Notes: generated from the letters alone by a model not told the origin. A stretch of DNA of 49,658 bases from Dinochytrium kinnereticum (GCA_027604005.1 JADGJT010000138.1:3389-53046); one strand, 5' to 3'; positions 24,146 through 36,251 are shown, counted from the first letter of the stretch. Translations and numbers: made by a program.

Positions 24146-24570
24146 CCTGTCCCTTGCAGACATCGAGTTTCAGTGTGCGTGTGATGCTGAGGCTCCTTAG
24201 AGGCTGGCGCTGCGATGCCAAAGCTCTGCTGTTGAGACGTCTTTTGAAGTTCTTTATTTTTGTCGTTATCCCCTTCAAAAATCCCAAACTTCACCGTGAA
24301 ACAGACGGCGCCACTGAAACGTCACACACATACACAGCGATAGAGGGCCATGCCATGCTCAACAACAAACGGCAAGACGCTCGGCTCGAGCGAGGCGAAC
24401 AAGGGGGGAAAATGAATTGAAAAGAGAGCGTCAGGAACAAGAGGCGGGCATGAGCAAACAAGGGTCAGAAAAGAGAAAACAGCGCAATAATAATAGGGAT
24501 GGTGGAGGCTTTAGCGCAAGAAGGCATTACACCTCCTGGGATCATGATGGAAAGTCCCAGGTTCTAAATT
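24146..24570. other. Intergenic region between CTP synthase stop and syntaxin start
   Basis: About 425 bp. Contains the syntaxin 5' side and the CTP synthase 3' end. No repeat or RNA gene recognised; the ORFs here are shadows. Confidence 0.5.
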
Positions 24571-26871
24571 TTACTTGCTATCTTCAGGCGCAACTGGCGT
24601 GTCGACAAAGTTAGCAACGCTCTCATATCGGCCAAGCGCGGGCTTAACGTGAGCCTTCAAAGACTAAAGGATGTTTCGCGTCAGAAAACATAAGCATGAA
24701 ACATGATAGAAAAGGCAGAAGGCAACGGTGTCCTACCTTGACATGCTCCTGGAGCAATCCTGACGCAGCGAGGATAAGACCAAGGAACACCGGCACTGGC
24801 CTTAGAGGTCTTGTTTTGTACTCAGGGTGGTACTGAGTTGCGACGTAGTAAGGGTGTCCTTCGAGTTCCAAGATGATCATGCGCTCACCCTTGTCATCGT
24901 GACCGATAAACTTAAGACCCTTCGATTCAATGGTCTGAACCATCTTAGGGTTCACCTCATAACGATGCCTGTGACGTTCGTGGATCACCTCCGCATTCCC
25001 GTAAAGGAGCCTCGTGACGGTACCAGCACTTGATGGTGTGAAGTTCGTCGCGCGATCGCCCAATCGCATAGTACCTCCCATATGGGTTTTCGAGATTTCG
25101 GGCATGAACACCACCACGGGGTTAGCAGTATCCTTGTCAAGTTCCTCCGAGTTCGCGTCCGCAAGACCGCAAACGTTCCTGGCAAACTCAATCACAGCAA
25201 TCTGGAGACCAAGACACACTCCGAGATAAGGAACCTTATTCTCTCGGGCCCATTTAGCGGCCAAAACCATGCCTTCAGTACCACGAACACCAAAGCCACC
25301 GGGAACCAAGATACCGCTAGTATGATGAAGAAATAAAAGTCAGAAACAAAGTGCTACTTGGGAGAGATTTTAAATAGCTTACTTGGCAGAGCAAACGTCC
25401 TTCCAGGCATCGTGATACTTCAGTGGGTCTTGTGATTGCATAGACAGTTCCAAATCGGAAGCCTCTACCCAAAGAATCTTAACCTTCCTGTTCGAGGACA
25501 AAGCGGCATGCTCGAGGGCCTTCACGACAGAGATATAGGAGTCCTGAAGGTTGGTGTACTTTCCAACAAGGGCAATGGTCACAGTGTCGTGAAGCCGATC
25601 GTAACGGTCAGCCAACTGCTTCCACTTGAACCATAGACTCTCCGAAGCAGCATCCTTCCTAGGTGTCAAATTCAACCTCTTGCCAACAATATCCAAAAGG
25701 CCTTGCTCATGAAGAAGGAGGGGGACGTGGTAAACAGACTTGCAATCGTGAACTGCAAGCACATTGGCGACGGGAACGTGGCAGAACATAGAGATCTTGC
25801 TCTGGACGGACGTGTCAAGGATCTTAGTGCTTCGGCATGCAATAATGTCAGGGGATAGCCCCAGACCACGGAGATCACGGATGCTCGCCTGCGTGGGTTT
25901 GGTCTTCTGTTCGTTGACGGAGCCAACCACAGGGACAAGCGAAACGTGTACGAGGCAGAAGTTATCGTGCCCTACTCGGAACTGGAATTGTCTCATGGCC
26001 TCGATAAAGGGAGCTGACTCGATATCGCCAACAGTTCCGCCCATCTTTCAAAACCAGCAAAGTTAGACATGACTTACACATGGGGGTTAAAAGCATAGGG
26101 AAGACAATCCAAAAAAGGAAAGGCAAGAAAAAACGCCCATATAACTCATACCAACCTCAATAATGCAAACATCAGGCTCCAGTCCTGAACCATCAACAGG
26201 TATCTTAGCAACCCTCTCAACCCAGTCCTGAATAGCGTCTGTGACGTGGGGAACGACCTGGACAGTCTTTCCAAGATAATCTCCCTTGCGTTCCCTTTCA
26301 ATGACACTCTGGTAGATCTTCCCCGTAGTGATATTATTGTCACGAGTAAGGGTGGCATCAAGGAATCGTTCATAGTTTCCGAGATCAAGATCAACTTCAC
26401 CACCATCGTCAAGCACGAAGACCTCGCCTGCATTTCAATTGGAGGTGTGATCATGTTTAGCGTCCGCACAAGTGATAGGTGTGGTAAAGGCATCAGCCCA
26501 ATATCTCATGAATCAGAAAAACAAAGCAAGATGATCAATGGCTCAGTGAATCCCGAATATATCCCCTCTCACAAGCCATTCTCAACCAGTGTGAAAAAGA
26601 GACCAGCATAAAGAATATGTAGAACAGACATGATCTATAGATCAAAACCTCAATGAACCCAAGTCTTCTCCATCCAGATGATACATGCTTCAAACGTACC
26701 GTGGTCCAAAGGACTCAAAGTTCCAGCATCGATATTGAGGTAAGGGTCAATCTTGATCGAGGTGACCCTCAACCCGATGGAGCGAAGGAGTAGTCCAGTG
26801 GATGAGGCAATGACGCCTTTGCCGATACCGGAGATGACGCCTCCTGTAACGAGGATGTACTTGCAGGGCAT
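24571..26871 (-). CDS. URA7: CTP synthase (UTP + ATP + glutamine to CTP)
   Basis: Exons (minus): 26871-26700, 26427-26156, 26044-25383, 25316-24737, 24663-24571, in phase, 592 aa, the usual length. Seen: N-terminal synthase motif [52 protein letters not shown] across a splice junction; then the class I glutamine amidotransferase domain with PGGFGVRG, nucleophile Cys about 403 in LGVCLGLQ, and the HPEY His-Glu pair. Both active sites are present. Intron 2 must start at GTTGGT to keep the conserved frame. De novo pyrimidine pathway; the enzyme is cytosolic and can form filaments in other species (family knowledge). Confidence 0.96.
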
Positions 26872-27118
26872 GATTGCTTCAGAGTAGTCGGTTTGGATGA
26901 AACCTCTTAAGATCCAATGTTCTCTGTGAGGTGCCCTCCCGCTTCTTTCTTCTCAGAGAATGGAGAAAAGTGAAACGAACGGGGGGGAAGAAAAAAAGAA
27001 AAGGCAAAATTGTCTCAAAAGAGTCCGAACGTCCAGCCCTTTTTACAATACCAAAAGAACGAACGCTTTCTATGTCTGCAGAAAGCTGGACTATCACATT
27101 ATAATTATCAGAACGTTT

Positions 27119-30100
27119 TTACAAAAGTGGCTCCATGAAAAACTCAAAAAGAAAGTTTGTGGATAAGATTTTAACATCCGCGTTCCTTAGTGTCTTGGCC
27201 AGTGGTGTTTTCTCAGGAGAGGACTCAACAACGCAATGGTTAAACTGGACAACCTGTCATGTAATATGCCCCCGTTCAAATGGAGATATTAAGTTTAAAA
27301 TATTAAGCATATAGCCACAATCAGAAAAGAAAATGTTCATGAGAAGACTCACCTCAGACATATCAAGCCGAGCTGCCCGTGATTTTGGCATCATCTCAAC
27401 TTCAGCTAATCCTGCCTTTAGCACACGAGCAAGGCCGCTAGCTTTCTTCTGATCTAAGATGAGAAGTACCTTCCAGCCTTTGAAAGCACCTGTTTCAGTA
27501 ATGCAATGTTACACTTTCGATCAAATACCAAAAATAATATTAAGGTTAACAATTAGTTGATACTTGCCTGAACGCTTCCGACCATCTCGATAGTTATCTA
27601 TCCGTAATCTCCATGGTCTTATTGCCGGAAGCAAACCGCATGTGTCTAGAAAATGTGTTGCTTCAGAAAAGTGCAACAGTATCGGCAAACCTGTATCATC
27701 GAGAGGCGACCATTCCCATCTCTCTTCTTCAGCAAATCCCCCCGCTTGCTCAGACGATTCCAAGTAAGAAGGCTTCAAAATCCTGATAAGAAATGAAGGT
27801 TGAATTCGATCAGTAAATTTTTTTACGTATACCAAATGCCTATATTAATCTCTTAAGAAAGAGACAAAAGAAAAAGAAACCCTCACCATGCGCCGGACGC
27901 CATCGCGGCCAAGCATTTTTCAGTCCGAGTTATAGCCTCGGCCAGCAGATGCGTACAATCGGATACCCAATGCTCGCTATCTAAAAACACTCCTCCCATA
28001 CGTTCGATGAGTATATTTGGTTAAGCATAAAGCAGCGAAAAGGACTAAATAAATGAATGGGCATAATTTAAAGCAACGAAAGTAAAGGGGAAAAGGATAT
28101 TGTCTGCTATCCTCTTCTTTTTCTCAGGGGGCACGCCAGTAGTAAGAAAAACTCGCTTATAATCCTTCTTATCGTTCTCTCCATTGGTACCCGTATCGTC
28201 CATCAAGGTTTCAACTTCTGGGTTTTCCTCTTTGTGCTTCTTAACATTTCTACCAGTCTGTAACTGCTCTAAAAGCTTCCGCTTCTCGCTACGCGCCACA
28301 GGATCGTCATATGTTATGCTATCATTAACCTCAGCTCCATCACTTCTGACATCCGGAGAATGTTCTATTTTCGATTGGTCCTTCATCACATCAAGCTCAT
28401 CAAAATTCCAAGAAAAAGACGGTAGATTTGCAGAGGATATATCTTTCACAGCAGTATCATCGATGCTAGGCTGGAGAAAGCAAGAACTAGTATAAGGCAA
28501 ATAGAAGAGAGAAGAAGGTGTGAAATCAAAAGGAGTTTATCGCACCATAGAAGATCCACCGCTCTCCGGTTTTTTTGCCACCAAGATCTGATTGATTGCA
28601 TCAACAAATTTCGATACGCTCGGTTTTTTACGTGTAACTTCGTCGGCCACTTTCTGGGTATCGTTACCATGTATTGGCTTTGTCTTCTCTCTTTCCACAA
28701 CCATCGTAGGAAACCTAGCCTGTGATGTATTTGGCTCGAAACGAGAATCCTCCTCCATGTTATCCATTTCTGACTCTCCTGTTCTTTCTGCAATGTGTTG
28801 ATTTTCGACATCAACTTTACATACATCTCGTGCAGAAGAGATATGCTTTATCTTTCGACTTGAAGGCGAGGTTTGAGTAACACGGCTTTTCGTTGACTGT
28901 GATGCTGCACTTGGGCCGAAAAGCGATAATTGGAGGGCTTTGTTGGGATTGAAAGTATGTGGGTAGTCAATTTCATTGAGTCTGACTTTTGCTTCTTCAC
29001 ACTTCGATAGCGTTTAAAACGGTCAGACAAGGGGTAAGGCATAGTAAAGGGAAAATTAGAAAAAAAAGCTTACCTTAATAAGCCAATATGGTGAAACTAT
29101 GTGAATCCCGTTTTGCCTTGCAAGCCTAAATTCCTTAAAAGTTTCATTCTGACGTTGCCCCTCATGCAGCATATGCGTACAGATATCAGAGAACGAGGCA
29201 AGCAATGTAGCCCCAAGATCTTGGCAGATTTTCGAGATCTGAGACCGACGATGCTAAAAACCATTAGCCTATAGGTCTACTTACAAAATAAACCTGAATT
29301 TTTGGTGAAATGCATATGCAGACGCCTCGCAAAATGCCAGATTGGTGTGTGGCGACTTTGCTCCTTTTCAAAGATGCTTCATGCGCCGCCGCAGTAAGGT
29401 CGGCGTGGTTACGATTAAAATCAGCTTTTGATAGGACACTTAGACACTGTATTTTGCCCTTTCTTACCATTTTCAGTATCAGTCACCATTGGTTGCAATT
29501 GCCGCTCTCTTGTTACTCTTTTAACCACGAGCTCTAGGTTTTTGGAGAACCTATGAGTCAAAGGTGACCCTGGACCTGAAGCTACGTAGTATAATATTAG
29601 GTGAATACGGAAGTAATCACATTATACGAACTAGGTTCATGAGTTTGCTCCGCAAAGGAAAAATCAAATCTCGGCATATATAAGCCTTTGGAGGCAGAAT
29701 CTGAATTCGATCTAATGGCAGGGGACGATGGCTTGGAAAGTACGACAGTCGACAGAGTTTTCATTCCTTCACCCGCTGAATCTGCTGGTTTTCCAACTAT
29801 ATATTTTTCGACTGGCACTGCAAATCCCTATTATAATTAGAGGGCTGCCGAGCGAAAACCGTACCATCTGACTACAACTGTAAAGCCACTCCTTGGTTAT
29901 AACGTTTATCTTCCACTCAAAAGCTCTCTTCACTTTCATTGACTCGGAGGAGGACGGCCAATTTGCAATGAGATGAGTGTTTTTTTTGGTGAGCGACTCT
30001 GTGAACGTTCCACCTTTACTTCGTAAGCTAGAATCACTTTTTAAACAGTACCAAATATTTTAACCATTCGCCCTATTTGTTCTCTATCAATTCCCTCAAT

Positions 30101-32236
30101 ACCGGTGATGCTTAGAACAACCGACTCAAAGCCTACACGGGGAGCAGGATAACAAAAATAAGAATCATGTGAGCTGTACAGTTTTAAACCTTTGAATGGG
30201 GTTTTTTTTTGCAGCGGCGAATAAAAGAATTCACTATCAATTTGGCAGATATCGTTATTCTAAATGTGATTAAATATTATACTACACTCAAAGCAAAACC
30301 TCGAGGCAACGCTCTAGCCAAAAATCGGTAACATATATACCCATTTCATAGTGAAATGCATCCTGAACACTAATAACAGAGTTGAGTTCATATGTTGGCA
30401 AAAACTTATTTACCTGTCCAATGGTAGAACCAGATACCATGGAGACCTTCTCGATGCTAACTCATCTAAGTCCTCGACAACTCCACCTCTATTCAAGATC
30501 TAAATCCAATGAGACTATATTCCAAATCGTCTCAGCTGACCTCCTTTGCCATATACCTAGCCTTAATTGCATGTTAGTTTGGTGAAGAGAGTAAGAATAA
30601 TGCAATACATCTTCAGAATTGAATCCTCTAAGACAAAATTCCATCGCATGAAACAGACCACCTAGGATTTTTTTTTATCAGCAAAGTAAGGGAAAGGGTT
30701 GGACCACGACGCACTATTATTACTGTCATCGGTTCGGTCCTCACTTAAAAGATAAACCTGATCAGATACTGAATAGCGGATAAAAAATACATTCTCTCAT
30801 TTGCTGCTTTCGAGTCTCTGGAGGAGAAGATTGAAAATCGGTCGATAGCACGACGTCGAGGCGTCTTTGTTGACAAAAAAAGGCGCTGAGAAGCAGTCTG
30901 GTCCTGATTCAGTATTGCGAGTGGTGAGCGAGGATGAATTGTTGTCAGGGTATTTTGACCCAGGTATGGTACATCATTATCTTCCTGCATCCATTCTATA
31001 CGGGAATTAGATCATTCAGTTCAAGTGTGATACCAATGATATAGCGACTCTCCGGTGCCAAGCATGAATTCTCGAAGCAATCGTAAATCCAGTCGCACGA
31101 CACATACTTTGTCAGCGAGCCCGAAGTATTTGAACTATAAAGTATTAGGATATATAGATTATTCCAGGTAAAGAAGAAAGAAAAAAACACTCACGGCCGT
31201 GCTTCGGTCTTTTCTTTCATTAACACATGCGATATATGTAGGTCATCCGAGTTTGATAATCTAGCGCCAAGTGAGAGGGCCATTATGGTTACTTTTCTCC
31301 GTTCTTCCCTTGAGAATTCACCATTTAGGACAAAATTGCAGGCTGACAGAACTGGCGATTCAAAGGGATGTGCTGCTCTGAATTAGTAATAAAATATTGG
31401 TAATATCTGTACTGGCTGTAGGTGAGAAGTTTTGGAAAGCCACCTCATCGGCACACTCTAGTAAGTCTTAGTAGTAAGCTTTCCTTTACATGTACCATTG
31501 CTCATAACACATTGTTTTAGCCACAATGCATTTACCACTTTAATTTTCCATATTAGAGCATATTCAAACTTCTTTCCGATGGAAGAGTAACATGTAGTTA
31601 AGGAAATGGTCATTTTTCAGAAGAAAGCAAAATAAAAAGGATATCTTTGCAATTAAATGGGTTGTTTGTTTCGATAAATCAGCATGGAAAGTGGCTCCTA
31701 ATGTTTCAAAGGCATTCTTCATTGAAATACGGCTTGCTGCAGTCGTTGTCAGTGACCCCAAAATTTCCGATAACTTACGTGACTCAAATCCAGACAGACA
31801 TATACAGAGTCCTTGAAGAGGTAAGATAATATGATCATTCAAAATCTATTTGGGAACGTATTAAAAAAAATATTTAAATGTTAAACCTCTTCGGGTTTAA
31901 ATTCCGCATCCTTTGCCATTCTCACACATTCATCCAACCACGTCGGCGCTACGATCGGAATTCCCATGGACTTTGCCACCTGAGTTTATGCCAGTAAGCT
32001 TGAAAATATCTCGAGTCTTTCACCTTGAATTTCTGTGATCCAACCTTAGTGGCAATAAGATGTGTGACGTATTGTGTAAGGTCTGGGCTAAAGGTCCAGC
32101 CCAGAAATTGCACTATCTCCATTACTTTGGTCTTTTCTCGGTAAGCAGAATAATAATCCATTGGAAGCAATACCCGATCATGTTGGCCAAGACCAGTCGC
32201 CGTAACCACGAAACGCATGTCCGAACTGGACATCAT
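27119..32236 (-). CDS. TOPBP1: TopBP1-like protein with about eight BRCT domains (Dpb11/Rad4 family)
   Basis: Scaffold for replication initiation and ATR checkpoint signalling. Many short exons (minus), including 32236-32174, 32131-32024, 31979-31887, 31845-31779, 31736-31645, 31586-31496, 31377-31195, 31134-31034, 30995-30758, then BRCT4-5 exons to about 29870, 29253-29074, 29001-28546, 28470-28101, 28010-27887, 27782-27568, 27489-27353, 27253-27119. BRCT domains lie near 32220-31890, 31830-31500, 31370-31035, 30660-30270, 30140-29860, 29340-29075, 28130-27880 and 27490-27120. Family blocks seen: THLIAT, THLIAK, VSCDWIYDC, VTDFWLERC, THLIAN, YPHTFNPN after BRCT6, YDDPVAR before BRCT7, CTHLLAEA with RTEKCLA, and GAFKGWKV. 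Two introns are AT-AC. Two joins (near 31490-31380 and 30760-30660) could not be put in phase. Confidence 0.85.
27490..27567 (-). other. GC-AG intron in the TopBP1-like gene
   Basis: Minus-strand intron of 78 nt with donor GCAAGT and acceptor ACAG. Only this join keeps KRSGAFKGWKV in frame; the nearby GT gives the wrong phase. Confidence 0.75.
28011..28100 (-). other. U12-type AT-AC intron 2 in the TopBP1-like gene
   Basis: Minus-strand intron of 90 nt. It begins ATATCCTTT after one base of a split codon, has the branch-like TGCTTAACC at about 28027-28019, and ends in AC about 10 nt after the branch A. Splicing joins RIAD to IERMGGVF in BRCT7, in phase with both flanking exons. Confidence 0.8.
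31587..31644 (-). other. U12-type AT-AC intron 1 in the TopBP1-like gene
   Basis: Minus-strand intron of 58 nt. It begins ATATCCTTT directly after the codon for the last K of THLIAK, contains TTCCTTAAC at 31605-31597, and ends in AC 10-11 nt after the branch A. No GT donor is available here, and removal restores the BRCT2 frame (SSIGKKFEYAL). Confidence 0.85.
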
Positions 32237-32303
32237 TCACATAGGGCATGCAATGTCAAAAAAAAACTGACAAGCATTTACGCACTCATAATTATGGTTT
32301 TAT

Positions 32304-35191
32304 TTACATGTTCTCATTGTCCTGAAAAGAAGGGGTGGCATCGGAGCTTGTTTGATTGGGAACAGCTCCCAAATGATTCAGCAGCATGCCATGATCCATG
32401 GCTATATGCTGACCAGGCTGACCACCCTTCTTCATCAGCTGCTGCAAAACATGTGCTTGATTCACTACTGACGCGCCAGCAGCCCCTGGGCTCTGATGGG
32501 GTCGAAGGTGCGGAGTCGAAGTCATGCCGGCCGCTTGCGTGTTTGCAAACCGTCGCTGCATAGCCTGCTGCTGTTGATATAGAAGGTGAAGAGCCGCGGG
32601 GTTGTTCATGGGTATTGACTGATTCATCTGATGCGGGAAGCGAAATTGCTGCGGAAAGCGAACTGGTGCATTGTTTGACGTCGGCATTAACCCCATCAGA
32701 TTAGAGTTAAGATTCAGGGGAAATGCTGAGTTCACTCCAGCCGCAGGATTATGCTGGCCATTTACTGGGAGCGTAGGAAATGAGGAGAGCTTCGGGGAAG
32801 ACACGCTGGGATTTGTACCGATTGAAGCGGTCCCATTCGCTACATTTTGACCCGTTGGATTTGTCGCAGTTTGCTGTTGCATGCTAGCTATTTGCGCAAT
32901 CGTCCCATTAGCACCAGCATCCGATGGCGGGCTACCCTGATTGGATTGCCCCAACTGGTTGCCTAGACCAGAAGTCCGTGTTCCTTGCATAAGATGAAGT
33001 TGAACTTTCTTCGCTTCCTCTCGAGACTCCACAAGCATCTTTTGAACGACAGGATTCCCCTTCTTTTGGGGTTGCGTTGGAGGTGCCGAGGCTTTTGGAT
33101 TTTGAGAGGGTACTTCAACGTTTGCTTCGTGATGTTAGCGAGATTCCTTGAAGAAGAAGGCTTACCAATTGTTGTTGCGGGGGCTGTCGGTGTTGTGGGA
33201 GGGCGTGAAACATGGGGAGCTGGGTATGAGAAACGTTGGGAGTCAAGGGTTGGTTTTGGGTTTATCTGCTCTGAAAATACGGGCTTTGTCATTAACGAAT
33301 AAATATCCTCCTGGTTCGGTGCCAGATGAAAAGCCCGATAGGTAACATTTCTTCAAAAGATAACAATCAGTAAGATAAACAGTCAAGTAGGATCTTACTT
33401 CAGATCATCCTCAATCTCTTCGATAAAGTCCTCAACATCGCTCTCACTATTGTAGCCAAGGCTATCATAATATTCATTCGAATCAAGTGCGTCACGATTT
33501 CGATAGAACGAAGATTGGTATCCTCCCAGAAGGTGATGGCGATCCGACTGTTTTATATGGCGATCAAAGCATATCCGCCCGCCACGTCCAATCCGCGTTC
33601 TAATTTGAAGAACTCGGGAAGGAAACGCCGTTATGGAACTCCTTAATGCTTGTTGAGTATCTGGAGTGCAAAGTGAGCGGAAGCGAGAATCCGGCTCTGC
33701 TTCCCAATTTGATTTTGCAATCTCCAGCAGACTGAAAGGATTCTGAGGATAATCAGTCTGGCATCATTTAACGGGACGCTCTACCTCGGTGTTGTCTATC
33801 CATCCAGACTTTTCGTCACTTAACTTTCGCCTTTTCGCAAGCGCTTCGAAGGATCCAATCTCATTTTCAAGTGAGGCAATCTTATCTCTAGAATCTGTGG
33901 CATCACTCATAAAGGCGGCAGCTTCCTTCAACTTTTGAACAGGTATCTTTATCTTTGTTCTATAAACAACGTTAGAAGTTATATAGCCTACAGATCAAAA
34001 AACCTCTGCTCGTCATTCAATTTCCTCTTCTTTTTTCTGCTGTCAGGGCTTGCTTCAATATCTTTTTCAGTGGACGTCACTCCAAACTTCTTCTTTAACT
34101 TCCGAACAAGTATGCGCTGATCGAAAACGGCCTTCTCTAGGAGTAAGCTTTCCTTTCTGAGCGTTTCTCTTTGAAGCACAAGATCCAAAATGGCGCGTGC
34201 CCTGCACATTTCATCTCGAAGCCTTCGAAGCTTCTCTAATGATGCCAAATCTCCACGGCGAGCCTTTCGTAGTGGTTTAATTTCTCTACGACGGAAGCAA
34301 ACATAAGGATCTGAATCAGACCTAAATCCTAATTCATCCGTCTGTAAAAAAGTTAATTTTTAAGAAGACAAAAGATGAAATACCTTTATCACGGGCATAA
34401 CTGGTTTTGGTTGACCTGACGCATATCTTCTCTTTTTCCAGTGATCAAATATATCACTGATGCAAGCCTCTGTGATTTTGATGGTTGGGCAGTGATCAAA
34501 AATAAAAAGGGTTGCTTCCGATAGGGTAATAGGCTCGCCGCCAATAAACTCGCGATCGTTAGATAGGCACTCAAGGGTATACATAATGGACTCAAAGGCG
34601 TCCGCATTTAACGGGTCGCAAGGGACTGGCGATGATCGAGCCTCATTATTTCCCTCCTTACATTGATTTGAGTAGGAATTCAGCCACTCTTCATCAATCT
34701 CATCCATGCAATAAGGGCATGATATGCAGTCTTCGACTTGAGCGGAAAATCTAATCAGAGTTTTCGGCTGGATGAAGTTGGCTGTATAAAAGCGTTCCGA
34801 CCCCTCAAACACTCTCGACGCATCGGGTGTTGGAATAACAATTGAAGAGGTTGAAAGCCCAGATTGACTGGCATTAAGGGCGACTTGAAGGTGATGTTCC
34901 TGTTACGGAGGTTATTCATATATAGGGTATTCACATAGGGAAGTCAGAAATTCGAAAAAAATTCCGGGAGAGTAAAATGAGGAGGAAGGCCACACAGCAG
35001 AACTAGCAAGCAAAAAAACCAACCTCTTCCTCCTCTTTCTCAACACCAGTAGCAACGGTAGGTATAGCCCGGTTCAACGAAGAACTTTCATCCAGATCTG
35101 GACATTCTGTCCATCTCAAGACTTGTAGTGATCTCTTGAAATCAACCTTTCTTGACCGCAGACTGCCGAACGAGGTGTTCCCTGCCGTCAT
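32304..35191 (-). CDS. EPL1: Enhancer of polycomb-like protein Epl1 (NuA4 histone acetyltransferase subunit)
   Basis: Anchors the Piccolo/NuA4 acetyltransferase module on nucleosomes. Exons (minus): 35191-35024, 34899-34384, 34341-34004, 33959-33785, 33742-33399, 33350-33166, 33112-32304, in phase, 844 aa. Seen: N-terminal EPcA domain with SLRSRKVDFKRSLQVLR, TGVEKEEEE, IVIPTPDASRV, PKTLIRFSAQVE and the acidic DEIDEEWL; then DPYVCFRRRE with a long coiled-coil-like helix (KLRRLRDEMC); then RIGRGGRI. The C-terminal 270 residues are Gln/Asn/Pro/Met-rich. Introns 2-5 are only 42-48 nt; intron 1 uses GTTGGT. Its stop lies 67 bp upstream of the TopBP1 start codon on the same strand. Divergent from DENR with 313 bp between starts. 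Confidence 0.93.
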
Positions 35192-35504
35192 AATTCAAGC
35201 AGTGAGGCGTCTCTTTAGAGCACCGGTCGGCCTGATATCCGAGCAACAACAGAGTGGGAGCAGTCAAAGCAGTGGTTTTCGCTTGTGTGACGGAGTAAAA
35301 ATTCGTTGCCTTTCTTGATGTGATGCTGGGTCTTTGAATTGTTGAAATATGCGTTGAAGAGGAATGAAGAAAAAATAAAGGTGGCCAGGATGAAGTTACT
35401 CTGTTGGATTACTGTTGCTGTACTTTTAAATTATGCGATCGTGATATAACGCTCTCATTGCGTGGAATGGTTGATTGTGTCACCCCTTTTTTCAAGTCTT
35501 CAGC
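35192..35504. promoter_or_regulatory. Divergent promoter region EPL1/TMA22
   Basis: 313 bp between two start codons on opposite strands; a promoter role follows from position. No specific element recognised. Confidence 0.4.
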
Positions 35505-36251
35505 ATGACCCGAGTCCTCGAAAGCATCCTGTACTGCAAAAGTAATGCAAGCATTGTAATTCTCCAGAAATAACAATAGGATTCCCATAGTATGCCAAGC
35601 TCCTGTTGAGGTGATATCTTCACTTGTGATCGTGCTGATTGAGAAAAGTACTGCTCATATGGACCCTCCGAAAGCAAGTGCAAAGACTGGCTGCGATCGG
35701 AATCTGTGGAGGACTACAACAGGATATGGGGGATAGACGGTTGGGATAAACGTCAGTGTAACTGTATTCACATTAGAAAATAAGAGCCTGCACCAGAAGC
35801 AGGTGATGCGCCAGCTGGTGAACAACCTGCCGTTGAAAAAAAAAAAACCAAGGGTGATAAAAAGAACAAGGTGAGCAAGTATATTGAAATGAATTAAACT
35901 CGTGTAGTCACATAAAATTGAACTGAAGAGAGTTGAAAGAGCTTATAAGAAATCTGCTATTACTGTGATTGGACTTCATAATTTTGGTAAGGACGCTTCA
36001 TGTTCTGAAAGCATGACACGAGTAGGCGTCGATTTAAAGAAAGCTGCCAAATTGTTCGCAACAAAGTTCGCATGTGGGTCATCTGTGACAAAAGGTGCAT
36101 CGGGAAGCGACGAAATTGTTGTTCAAGGAGATGTAATGGATGAAATCGCAGAATTGATTTGCCAAACATGGCCAGAAGTAAGTGGCAGAAACCATTATTA
36201 ATCCTGTCTAATTTTTCCAAGATCAAAGAAAGATATATTGACATGAAATAA
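35505..36251 (+). CDS. TMA22: DENR/Tma22 translation re-initiation and ribosome-recycling factor
   Basis: Works with MCT1/Tma20 to eject tRNA from 40S subunits after termination (family knowledge). Exons: 35505-35541, 35591-35610 (20 nt), 35649-35739, 35785-35870, 35908-35986, 36023-36177, 36222-36251, in phase, 165 aa. Seen: N-terminal Cys-motif LYCKICQAPVEYC across two splice junctions, CKDWLRSE, WG, a Lys-rich linker, then the C-terminal SUI1 domain with TVIGLHNF, DLKKAAKLFA, KFACGSSV, DEIVVQGDV, and a short last exon KERYIDMK. Introns are 36-49 nt. Intron 35987-36022 is 36 nt and contains no in-frame stop, so it could be retained without a frameshift. Intron 3 uses GTTGGG. Converges on ORC4 with 71 bp between stops. 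Confidence 0.92.

Noticed and set aside
32132..32173. Reading through the 42-nt gap in BRCT1 of the TopBP1-like gene as coding
   Set aside because: It is in frame, but its removal (GTATTG...AAAAG) gives a better BRCT length and matches the size of neighbouring introns. Both readings remain possible.
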